From Alphaproteobacteria bacterium (GTDB lineage: Bacteria > Pseudomonadota > Alphaproteobacteria > Caulobacterales > Aquidulcibacteraceae): 64,000 nucleotides of DNA. Positions 1 to 7,796 of this stretch are shown here, in pieces (the first letter of the stretch is position 1; each line of letters begins with the position of its first letter). The notes under the pieces were generated by a model that was not told the DNA's origin, made no database searches, and worked only from the letters and a program-made list of their open reading frames with translations. The DNA lies in contig JAPLOL010000151.1 of assembly GCA_026400735.1 (NCBI GenBank), forward strand, positions 25,799 to 89,798. Direction: 5' to 3'. The position numbers were made by a program, and so were the translations under genes.

Positions 1-22
1 CAATAAGTTCTGCGCCTACTAC

Positions 23-37
23 AAAGGCTAAGCCTTT
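23..37. repeat. Short perfect inverted repeat at 3' end of first gene
   Basis: AAAGGCT-A-AGCCTTT is a perfect inverted repeat overlapping the stop codon of the adjacent minus-strand gene. It could be the stem of a small transcription terminator, but the one-base centre would have to open into a larger loop and no long T-run is visible before the window edge. Confidence 0.3.
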
Positions 38-1286
38 AAGCGTGTTCGCTTTCAAGCGCACGACGTGCGGCGGCAGGTCCGTGAGCGGCAAGCTCACGCG
101 CCTGCTCCAGCCATTCTTGTTCGCCGATACGGCCCTGCAGACGCAGATACTGATCGACCCAAGCGACGTTCTCTTCGCTCCACGCTGCGATCTGATCGAA
201 GTGAAAGACGCCGAGCGAATACATCGTCGTCTGCTGCAATAGGCTGACGCCCTCGATCAATGTGAGATCGTCAGGCGCGCCATTGCGCGCAGCGCCAAGA
301 ACCGGCGGTTTGGCGCGCCGCGCCATTGGTTCTGCGGCAACGCGAACCGGAGCAGTCTCTTCCGCTGTTGCAGCAACAGGCGCGGCAATCATCTGCGGCG
401 GACGCTGCTCCAAATGCCGGACACGCGCCTCAAGATAGCGCGCGCGCCACTTCCAGCGATCGGGGTCGGCCTGCGTTTCAAGCAACGGCGCAACAGGTTC
501 TGGCTGGGCCGCCGGCGTCGCCTGCAGATGCGCGACGCGCCGCTCAAGATAGAGCAAACGCCAACGCAACAGCATATCGACATCCGCATTCGCTGCGAAC
601 GGCTCAGCTTCCGCGATCGCAGTCTCAACCGCCGGCGCCGCTGGCGTCTCATGCGCCCGGCGCAATTCATCTTCCAAGAACGCCGCACGCGCGGTCGCTT
701 CCCGAGCGGCCCATTCATGCACCGGTGGCTCCGCCGCTTCCGGCGCGGCCATCAACGGTGCGACCGCAGCAACCGGCGCGCGCGTCTCAAGGTATGCAAC
801 GCGCTGTTCGAAATACCGGAGCCGCCACTGCTGCAACGCGATGTTTTCGTCTTCGACCGGTTCTTGCTCGACCTGCTCAACTTCAACATCAACCGTCCGC
901 GCCCGCTCGATCTCCGCCGCGCGCAGCCGCGCCAACTCCGCCGCATCAAGATCGTTCAACTGTCCACCGCGTTGCGTCACCGCAAGCTGGCTGGCGAGTT
1001 CATCCGTGCGCGCCCGCGCCGTTTCAAGTGCGCGCTCCAGTTCAGCCACGCGCCCGTCACGAATTTCCAGCAAACGCTGCGTTGGCGCAGCGTCGAGATC
1101 GGTTTCACGTTCGACCGGACCATCGCCGGTGAACCGGATAAGGTCGCGCAGCAAATTCTCGCGCTCGCGCTTGGCCGCAACCTCTTTCGGCGTCGCGAGC
1201 CACGCCGCGCCCATCCAGCCCGCGAACATCATCGCGAGTATTGTGAGCAGAAGCGGAACCGCCAATTGTCCGATCAGATAGATCAT
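36..1286 (-). CDS. Membrane-anchored coiled-coil protein with W-R-x-x-Y repeats and C-terminal HhH-like domain
   Basis: The 416-residue protein starts with a hydrophobic anchor (about residues 3-30). A charged, helix-prone region follows, with three copies of a W-R-x-x-Y-x-E-x-R-V-x-x-L motif near residues 154, 242 and 280, separated by Ala/Pro/Glu-rich linkers. A degenerate fourth copy may lie near 192. Residues 338-400 (LTLIEGVSLLQQ... and on) resemble the helix-hairpin-helix-like domain often found at the C-terminus of alphaproteobacterial envelope or NuoE-like proteins. It lies one base downstream of the BON/OmpA gene on the same strand, so they probably form one operon. A structural envelope role is inferred; no enzymatic motif is visible. 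Confidence 0.8.
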   Translation of the reverse strand: MIYLIGQLAVPLLLTILAMMFAGWMGAAWLATPKEVAAKRERENLLRDLIRFTGDGPVERETDLDAAPTQRLLEIRDGRVAELERALETARARTDELASQLAVTQRGGQLNDLDAAELARLRAAEIERARTVDVEVEQVEQEPVEDENIALQQWRLRYFEQRVAYLETRAPVAAVAPLMAAPEAAEPPVHEWAAREATARAAFLEDELRRAHETPAAPAVETAIAEAEPFAANADVDMLLRWRLLYLERRVAHLQATPAAQPEPVAPLLETQADPDRWKWRARYLEARVRHLEQRPPQMIAAPVAATAEETAPVRVAAEPMARRAKPPVLGAARNGAPDDLTLIEGVSLLQQTTMYSLGVFHFDQIAAWSEENVAWVDQYLRLQGRIGEQEWLEQARELAAHGPAAARRALESEHA

Positions 1287-1287
1287 C

Positions 1288-2409
1288 TCAGCTGCTCACA
1301 TAAAATTCGATGCGCCGGTTTGCGGCTTGCCCAGCTGGCGTCGCGTTGCTTGAGCGCGGCCGATCAGGCCCATAACCGTGGGCCGTCAGACGCCCGCGCG
1401 CCACGCCTTGACCGGCGAGATAAGCCGCAACCGTGTCGGCGCGCCGGCGCGACAAATCCATGTTGGACGTGCGATCGCCAGTGTTGTCGGTGTGACCCGC
1501 CACCTCGATCGAGAAGCGATCACAACGCAAAGCCACCGAAGCCAGTGCGTTCAGCACATCCCGGCTTCCCGGCGCCAGCGACGCGGATCCTTCAGCGAAC
1601 GTGATGACGTTGCGCTCCATCAAACGATCAAAGGCGCGCTCGCACGTCTCAGCATCGCCATCGTTGAGATTGAGCCCCTGTAGTTCGGGATGATCGACAT
1701 CTAGGCCATCGATCGTGACCGCCAGCCGCGAGCGGAACGGCGCCGGTGGCTGCTCCAGCACCTGGCGCACCGCGCTCACGCCCGCCTGTTCGCCATCGCC
1801 GATGACAACAATCTGCCCGTCAATAATGCGCGCTTCACCGGTATTCAGCTGGGCCACCGCATGCACCGCATCACGCGCCACTTCCGAAAACAGCGGCGAC
1901 GCCGCGCCGCCCGCGACATGCATGTCGTCAACCGCTTCGAGATCGCGGAACGCTTGCGCTGCAGCAGCCATCAGATCGGCCCGCGCATTCTCGCTTGGCA
2001 CGGCGCCGCTCAACACCACGCGAGTTGCCTCGCGCTTAACGCTCCACGCGAACGGCCGCTCGATGTTGCCAACGTGCAGACCCGCAGTGTTGACGCTCGT
2101 GACGCCACCCGACCATCTGCCGCCACCGCCGGCGGCATGCAGCGCCGCGTCGCGCGCCGCCGCGATATCCGCTTCCTCCTCGACGATGCCGCGCAAGACC
2201 ACGCGCTGGCCCCTCATCTCGACATCAAGTCCTGGAAAGCCTTGGGCCATGAGCGCAGTCGCAACGCGTTCTTTCAGGACGCCGGGGACACGCCAAAAGG
2301 CGCCATTGTGCAGCCCGCATATGCCCCACACAATCGCAACAACTGCTGCAGCCAATCCGCTGAAGAACAACAAGCGCCGCCGGCCGGCCTGGTCACCAAC
2401 GCTGATCAT
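1288..2409 (-). CDS. BON-domain / OmpA-family peptidoglycan-binding protein
   Basis: The 373-residue protein has an N-terminal transmembrane anchor (about 13-31), then two regions resembling BON folds (about 40-105 and 112-230). The C-terminal OmpA-like domain (about 255-373) has the peptidoglycan-binding signature VAGHTDNTGDRTSNMDLSRR and ends in a typical NRRIEFYV strand. The architecture matches OmpA/BON envelope proteins that tether the membrane to the cell wall. Its start overlaps the stop of the upstream 60-residue membrane gene by four bases. Family assignment is secure from the motif; the specific cellular role is not. Confidence 0.88.
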   Translation of the reverse strand: MISVGDQAGRRRLLFFSGLAAAVVAIVWGICGLHNGAFWRVPGVLKERVATALMAQGFPGLDVEMRGQRVVLRGIVEEEADIAAARDAALHAAGGGGRWSGGVTSVNTAGLHVGNIERPFAWSVKREATRVVLSGAVPSENARADLMAAAAQAFRDLEAVDDMHVAGGAASPLFSEVARDAVHAVAQLNTGEARIIDGQIVVIGDGEQAGVSAVRQVLEQPPAPFRSRLAVTIDGLDVDHPELQGLNLNDGDAETCERAFDRLMERNVITFAEGSASLAPGSRDVLNALASVALRCDRFSIEVAGHTDNTGDRTSNMDLSRRRADTVAAYLAGQGVARGRLTAHGYGPDRPRSSNATPAGQAANRRIEFYVSS

Positions 2410-2588
2410 GATCCACGCGCCCGGCGAACCTGCGCCTCGGTCAGAGCAGCGCGCAAATCTTCTGTCTCGCGCGCCGCCTCATTGCGCCGCTGGGCGCCAG
2501 ACATGATGTATGCGCGCCAGCCGATGCCGAAGCCGATCAAGGCTGCAACGACGAAGAGGATCACCTGTGAGAAGATAAGGCCGATCAT
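2406..2588 (-). CDS. Small single-pass membrane protein, first gene of the envelope operon
   Basis: The 60-residue protein has one transmembrane segment (about residues 3-26, VILFVVAALIGFGIGW) followed by a charged helix. Its stop overlaps the start of the BON/OmpA gene (ATGA), indicating translational coupling. The conserved position at the head of a three-gene envelope operon suggests an accessory membrane component. No family is recognised. Confidence 0.7.
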   Translation of the reverse strand: MIGLIFSQVILFVVAALIGFGIGWRAYIMSGAQRRNEAARETEDLRAALTEAQVRRARGS

Positions 2589-2705
2589 TTTTCCCGCATT
2601 GCGCGCACACGTTAACGCCTTAACGCCCTTCTAATGCCCGGCGAACTAAGCGAAAACCGAAAACCCCTGAGAGCGAACCAGTCGGGCGAACCCAAACCAG
2701 GCGCA

Positions 2706-3512
2706 ATGGCCCACCACATCACCAGCCCCTCCAATCCGCAGATCAAGACGCTGAAGAGCCTGCATCTGAAAAAGGGACGCGCCGAAACGGGCCTGTTCCT
2801 CGCGGAAGGCGCGCGCCTAGCCGTGGAAGCGGCCGACCTTGGGGTCTGGCCGGAAATTCTGCTCTTCTCGCCGGCGGCGCTGCAACGCGAGCAAGTCCGC
2901 GCTCTGATCGCCCAGGCAGAAGCGCGGCGCGTCCACACGATCGAAACCAGCGAAAGCGTACTTTCTCAGATTAGCAAGCGCGACAATCCACAAACGGTGA
3001 TCGGCGCCTACAGGCAGCGCCTCACGCCGCTCGATCAAATCAGCGGCGATACCATCGTCGCGCTCGAAGGCATTCGCGATCCGGGAAATCTCGGCACAAT
3101 CCTGCGCACGGCGGATTCCACGGGCGCAGGCGGCGTGATCCTCGTCGGCGAGAGTTGCGATCCGTTTTCTGTTGAGGCGGTGCGCGCCAGTATGGGCTCG
3201 CTGTTCGCAATGAAGCTCGCGCGCGCATCGTTCGAGGAATTGCTACGCTTCAAGAAGGAACGCGGCGCGAGCATGATGGGCCTCTCGCTTAAGGGCGCCG
3301 CGTTCGACGCCGATCGGCCTGCGCCTGCGCGCGCGATCGTGTTCATGGGCAACGAACAGTCGGGCTTGCCTGTGCACATGGAAGACGCTTGCGATGCGTT
3401 GGTGAAATTGCCGATGCGTGGCCGGGCCGACAGTTTAAATCTTGCGATCGCGACGGGTGTGATGCTCTACGATCTTTGGCGGAGACGCGGATATGACGGC
3501 GCGCGCGCCTGA
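2706..3512 (+). CDS. TrmH/SpoU-family RNA 2'-O-methyltransferase
   Basis: This is a SPOUT-class methyltransferase, expected to transfer a methyl from SAM to a ribose 2'-OH of rRNA or tRNA. The N-terminal part (ITSPSNPQIKTLKSLHLKKG) resembles the substrate-binding domain of RlmB/TrmH proteins. The catalytic domain carries the three SpoU motifs: ALEGIRDPGNLGTILRTAD, then FMGNEQSGLP, then DSLNLAIATGVMLYDLWRR, which forms the SAM-binding knot. The ORF opens at 2634, but the ATG at 2706 gives the usual family N-terminus and a length of 268 residues. It overlaps the next gene by 20 bases. The target nucleotide cannot be read from sequence. Confidence 0.88.
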   Translation: MAHHITSPSNPQIKTLKSLHLKKGRAETGLFLAEGARLAVEAADLGVWPEILLFSPAALQREQVRALIAQAEARRVHTIETSESVLSQISKRDNPQTVIGAYRQRLTPLDQISGDTIVALEGIRDPGNLGTILRTADSTGAGGVILVGESCDPFSVEAVRASMGSLFAMKLARASFEELLRFKKERGASMMGLSLKGAAFDADRPAPARAIVFMGNEQSGLPVHMEDACDALVKLPMRGRADSLNLAIATGVMLYDLWRRRGYDGARA

Positions 3513-4401
3513 GCTTCTGATCGCCGACGATTGGGCAGACTACCGTTTGCTGGATTCCGGCAATGGAGGCAAACTCGAGCAAGTTGGCCCCTACCGCTTC
3601 GTGCGCCCCGAGCCGCAAGCGCTGTGGGCGCCTGCGCGTCCTGCGCAAGATTGGGATTCCGCTGATGCAATCTTCGCGGGCTCGTCCGGCGATGACGAAG
3701 ACGCTGGCCGCTGGCGCTTCAATCGCGAGTTGCCGCAAAGCTGGACGTTGAAATGGGACGATCTCTCGTTCGTCTCGCGTCCAACCCCATTTCGACACTT
3801 GGCCTTTTTCCCAGAGCACTCGGTCCACTGGCGCTGTGCGCGCGAATATCTGCAGGCACATAGCGGGCCACAGCCTGAAGTGCTGAACTTGTTCGGCTAC
3901 ACCGGCCTCGCATCGCTTGTATGCGCCAAATCCGGTGCGAAGGTCACCCACGTCGATGCTTCAAAGAAGGCGATCGGCTTCGCGCGCGATAACCAGCAAG
4001 CAGCAGGCCTCGGCGACGCGCCTATCCGTTGGATCTGCGACGATGCGCTCACGTTCGTGAAGCGCGAGATCCGCCGTGGCCGTCGTTATGACGGTGTCAT
4101 CCTTGATCCACCGAAGTTCGGGCGCGGGCCTGACGGTGAAACCTGGAAGCTCGAAACAGATTTGCCGGAGTTGCTTGACGCCTGCCAGACGCTGCTGCGC
4201 ACTGATCCAAATGATCGCGCGAGCGCCAAGGGCTTTATGATTGCGACGGTTTACGCCGTGCGACTTTCGTACCTGGCGCTCGCACAAACAGCGCAACAGA
4301 TGTTCGTCGGCGGCGAATGGCAAGCTGGCGAGATGTGCTTGCCGCACGAAGGCCGAAGCGAGTTATTGCCAACAGCGATCTTCGCGCGCTGGCGCGGCTA
4401 G
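3493..4401 (+). CDS. Class I SAM-dependent methyltransferase (RlmI/RlmK-like)
   Basis: The 302-residue protein resembles the alphaproteobacterial group annotated as class I SAM-dependent rRNA methyltransferases. The SAM-binding motif I is LNLFGYTGLASLVCAKSGA, the acidic motif VTHVDASKKAI follows, and the catalytic-loop region ILDPPKFGRG is like the DPP(K/R)F loop of RlmI/RlmK enzymes. The N-terminus replaces the PUA domain of RlmI with a short beta-rich region. The ATG has a GGAGA seven bases upstream and lies inside the end of the SpoU gene, so the two RNA-modification genes are coupled. The stop overlaps the stop of convergent dnaE2 (CTAG). Confidence 0.82.
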   Translation: MTARAPELLIADDWADYRLLDSGNGGKLEQVGPYRFVRPEPQALWAPARPAQDWDSADAIFAGSSGDDEDAGRWRFNRELPQSWTLKWDDLSFVSRPTPFRHLAFFPEHSVHWRCAREYLQAHSGPQPEVLNLFGYTGLASLVCAKSGAKVTHVDASKKAIGFARDNQQAAGLGDAPIRWICDDALTFVKREIRRGRRYDGVILDPPKFGRGPDGETWKLETDLPELLDACQTLLRTDPNDRASAKGFMIATVYAVRLSYLALAQTAQQMFVGGEWQAGEMCLPHEGRSELLPTAIFARWRG

Positions 4402-7400
4402 TGGAAGTTGCGTCCCTTCGGCATCACGCTCGCGGCCTTCTTCACATCTAGATTTATGCGCACATTGCGCGGATGCCGCTGGCGCGCATCGCCTTCGCCG
4501 CCACGTCTGGGCTCGTCGGTCGGACCAGTCGGATCAAGCTTCGCGCCGTGCGCCGAGAGCTTCGCTAGAAGCGGCGTGTAATCATGCACGCGCTCGGCGA
4601 TCACATGGGTCACGCCGCTTTCGCTTTGCACAGGCCCATCAATCGTCACGAGGCGACCGCCCAGAACCTCGCGCCGATACTGCTCAAACAATTTCGGCCA
4701 CACGACAATGTTGGCGATGCCCGTTTCGTCTTCCAGCGTCATGAAGATCACACCGGACGCCGTGCCAGGTCGCTGACGCACCAACACAAGCCCCGAAACA
4801 CGCACCCGTTCGCCGTTCTGTATCTTTGTAAGCTGCTCCGCCTTGATCACACGCCGCGCTGAAAGCTCCTCACGTAGCAACGACACCGGATGTGCCTTCA
4901 GCGACAACCCAATCGTCCGGTAGTCTTCAACGATATGCTCACCCAAACACATCGAAGGCAGATCAAAATCCGGTTCGCGCGTGCGATCCACTGTAGCGGC
5001 CTCGAACAGCGGCAAGTCCTCCTGCCCACCAACCCGGTTCAACCCACGCGCCGCCCAAAGCGCATCGCGGCGATCGAGGCCGAGCGAACGGAACGCGTCG
5101 ATGTCAGCGAGGCGTTCAATGGTTGAAGGCGGCAACCCGCTTCGCAACCAAACTTCGCGCACAGAATCGTATCCTGCGCCGCGATTGGCGACGAGTTGCG
5201 CCATTTCTATTTCTTTGAGCCCTTGCGCCTGGCGATAGCCCAATCGCATTGCGTGCGTTGAAAGAATATCACCAGTCATTTCGACATGGCGTTGATGCAC
5301 TCGACTTGCCGCTTCCGGCCCGGGCTCTAGTGCGTTGTCCCAGTCCGAGTGATTCACATCTATAGGTCTGATCTGAACGCCGTGATCCGATGCATCTCGC
5401 GCGATCTGCGCTGGCGCGTAAAATCCCATTGGTTGTGAGTTGAGTAACGCCACCGCGAAAACATCAGGATAATAGCACTTCAGCCAAGAGGATGCGTACA
5501 CAAGGATTGCGAAGCTAGCGGCGTGACTCTCTGGGAAACCGTACTCGCCGAAGCCTTTGATCTGGGCAAACGAGGCTTCGGCAAAATCTTTCTCGTATCC
5601 CTTGCCAATCATCCCGCTGATAAACTTGTCTTTGAGCTTCCCGATTGTGCCCGTTCTTTTGAACGTCGCCATAGCGCGGCGAAGATGGTCCGCTTCCGAT
5701 GGCGAAAAGCCGGCTGCCACGATTGCGATCTGCATAGCTTGTTCTTGAAAGAGCGGCACACCTAACGTGCGCTTGAGAACCTTCCAAAGCTCCGGCTTGG
5801 GCGCGCTGGCCTTTTCCAACCCTTGTTTGCGACGTAAATACGGATGCACCATACCGCCCTGGATCGGTCCAGGACGCACAATCGCCACCTCAATTACGAG
5901 ATCGTAGAATTTCTCAGGCTTAAGTCGCGGCAGCATCGACATCTGCGCCCGGCTTTCGACTTGGAATACGCCAATTGAATCTGCGCGATGAAGCATCGCA
6001 TAGACGCGCTTATCTTTATGGGGCGCAAAGTAAGAGAGATCGACTCGTTTGCGTTCGCTTCCCTCTACGTCTCTAAAAAGACCTGCACTCTGTTTTTTCC
6101 ACTCGGGGTATTTCTCGGAAAGCAAATCAAACGCTTTTTTCAAGCAGCTCAGCATCCCAAGGCCCAGAACGTCCACCTTAAGGATCTTCAACGCTTCAAG
6201 ATCGTCCTTATTCCATTCAACGACGGTTCTACCGTTCATCGCTGCATTCTGAATCGGCACCACGTCATGCAATTTCTCGCGCGTGATGACGAACCCTCCC
6301 ACATGTTGCGAAAGATGGCGAGGAAAACCCTCGAGAGCCTTCGATAGCTCCATGCATTGCATGAGACGTTCATCTGACACATCGAGGCCAAGCTCGATCA
6401 TGTCCTTCTCTTCCAGCCCTTTAGACCACCAATGCAATGTCTTCGCGAGATTGCCGATTTGATCTTCGGAATACCCAAGCGTCTTGGCAACCTCCCGGAC
6501 CGCACTCCGACCACGATAGCAAATGACGACCGCAGCCAAGCCAGCGCGATCGCGTCCATATTTTTTGTAGATGTACTGAATTACTTCTTCGCGCCGCTCG
6601 TGTTCGAAATCGATATCAATGTCAGGTGGCTCGCCGCGTTCCGGTGACACGAAGCGCTCGAAAACAAGATTGCCGCCTCGGGGGTCAACTTCCGTAACAC
6701 CAAGTGCAAAACAGATACTTGAATTCGCTGCCGATCCACGTCCCTGACAAAGAATTGGGTCGATATCGTTGCCGTCTTTATCTTTTCCAGACCGTGCGAA
6801 GCGCACAATATCCGCGACAGTTAGAAAGTATGGCGCATACTTCAAATCCTTGACGATCCTCAGTTCACGCTTGAGGGTTCGTTTAATGCTCGTGGGCACG
6901 CCAGTTTCGTAACGCTTTGCAATTCCCTCCCATACGAGATGTTCCAGAGCCGCTTGTGGGTCAGAAAAGCCCTCCGCCGTTTCTTCCGGATACTCGTAGC
7001 AGAGATCGTCCATTGAAAAAGAAATGGTCTCAAGGAAACGCAGACTCTCTTCGACAGCCTCAGGCACAAGCGCAAACAGTCGATGTATTTCTTGAGGCTT
7101 CTTGAGCTGACGCTCCGCATTTTTCGCAAGCAGTGCGCCAGCCTCGCTTAGCTTTTTCTTTTCGCGTATGCATGTGACCACATCCAGTAAAGGCCGGGCA
7201 TCTCCATGATGCATTAGAGGCTCTGTCGTCGCGAGCAGCCGAGCGCCCGTCTGCGACGCCAGTTGCTTTAGCTGCTTAATCCGCCGGCGATCTTCGCCAT
7301 TGAATTGGAATGGCGCCGCGAGCCACGCAGATCCTGCAACTCTTTTGATATGCTGAAGATATGATCTAAGCTCGTAAGGTTCGTCGCCAAGCTCGAACGC

Positions 7401-7796
7401 CGGAATAAGGATCGTTTGCAATCCCTCCGCATGATCAAGATAATCTGCAAAATCCAACCAGCACTGCCCCTTGGGTGCACGCCTATTTCCCACTGTGAGC
7501 AGTCGCGTAAGATTTGCGAATCCCGCGCGATCTTTTGGATAGACGATCAGGTCTGGCGTGCCGTCTCGAAACACAAGTCGAGACCCGACGACCATACGAA
7601 TGTCGCCTTCGCCCTCTTCACGCATAGCTTTCGCTTGCATGTGCGCGCGCACAACGCCAGCCAGCGTGTTGCGGTCAGCGATCCCGACGCCGGTTAGACC
7701 TAGGGCGGCAGCCTGCCTTACCATCTGCTCGGGATGAGAACCGGAGCGGAGGAACGAAAAGTTCGTCGTGACGCAAAGTTCAGCGAAGCCTGTCAT
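4398..7796 (-). CDS. dnaE2: Error-prone DNA polymerase III alpha subunit DnaE2
   Basis: The 1132-residue protein has the length and organisation of DnaE2, the catalytic polymerase of the ImuA-ImuB-DnaE2 translesion mutasome. A PHP domain comes first (AELCVTTNFSFLRSGSHPEQ), then the C-family polymerase core with the catalytic aspartates in PPDIDIDFEHERREEVIQY, a helix-hairpin-helix region, and an OB fold near the C-terminus (RVRVSGLVLVRQRPGTA). The ATG overlaps the imuB stop by four bases. Two sampled 60-base lines are only 50-52% GC (6781-6840: 30/60; 7081-7140: 31/60), below most of the window, suggesting a different compositional history. Expression is expected to be SOS-induced through the box upstream of imuA. 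Confidence 0.95.
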   Translation of the reverse strand: MTGFAELCVTTNFSFLRSGSHPEQMVRQAAALGLTGVGIADRNTLAGVVRAHMQAKAMREEGEGDIRMVVGSRLVFRDGTPDLIVYPKDRAGFANLTRLLTVGNRRAPKGQCWLDFADYLDHAEGLQTILIPAFELGDEPYELRSYLQHIKRVAGSAWLAAPFQFNGEDRRRIKQLKQLASQTGARLLATTEPLMHHGDARPLLDVVTCIREKKKLSEAGALLAKNAERQLKKPQEIHRLFALVPEAVEESLRFLETISFSMDDLCYEYPEETAEGFSDPQAALEHLVWEGIAKRYETGVPTSIKRTLKRELRIVKDLKYAPYFLTVADIVRFARSGKDKDGNDIDPILCQGRGSAANSSICFALGVTEVDPRGGNLVFERFVSPERGEPPDIDIDFEHERREEVIQYIYKKYGRDRAGLAAVVICYRGRSAVREVAKTLGYSEDQIGNLAKTLHWWSKGLEEKDMIELGLDVSDERLMQCMELSKALEGFPRHLSQHVGGFVITREKLHDVVPIQNAAMNGRTVVEWNKDDLEALKILKVDVLGLGMLSCLKKAFDLLSEKYPEWKKQSAGLFRDVEGSERKRVDLSYFAPHKDKRVYAMLHRADSIGVFQVESRAQMSMLPRLKPEKFYDLVIEVAIVRPGPIQGGMVHPYLRRKQGLEKASAPKPELWKVLKRTLGVPLFQEQAMQIAIVAAGFSPSEADHLRRAMATFKRTGTIGKLKDKFISGMIGKGYEKDFAEASFAQIKGFGEYGFPESHAASFAILVYASSWLKCYYPDVFAVALLNSQPMGFYAPAQIARDASDHGVQIRPIDVNHSDWDNALEPGPEAASRVHQRHVEMTGDILSTHAMRLGYRQAQGLKEIEMAQLVANRGAGYDSVREVWLRSGLPPSTIERLADIDAFRSLGLDRRDALWAARGLNRVGGQEDLPLFEAATVDRTREPDFDLPSMCLGEHIVEDYRTIGLSLKAHPVSLLREELSARRVIKAEQLTKIQNGERVRVSGLVLVRQRPGTASGVIFMTLEDETGIANIVVWPKLFEQYRREVLGGRLVTIDGPVQSESGVTHVIAERVHDYTPLLAKLSAHGAKLDPTGPTDEPRRGGEGDARQRHPRNVRINLDVKKAASVMPKGRNFH

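Noticed and set aside
414-1604. Plus-strand ORFs of 396 and 268 residues opposite the first operon (414-1604, 326-1132)
   Set aside because: Arg/Pro-rich low-complexity translations in frames antisense to a convincing OmpA protein and its neighbour; typical GC-rich shadows.
2612-2634. TTAACGCCTTAACGCCCTTCTAA as a CtrA box
   Set aside because: The two TTAA motifs are four, not seven, bases apart; the alternative TTAA-N7-CTAA has a mismatch and no supporting promoter.
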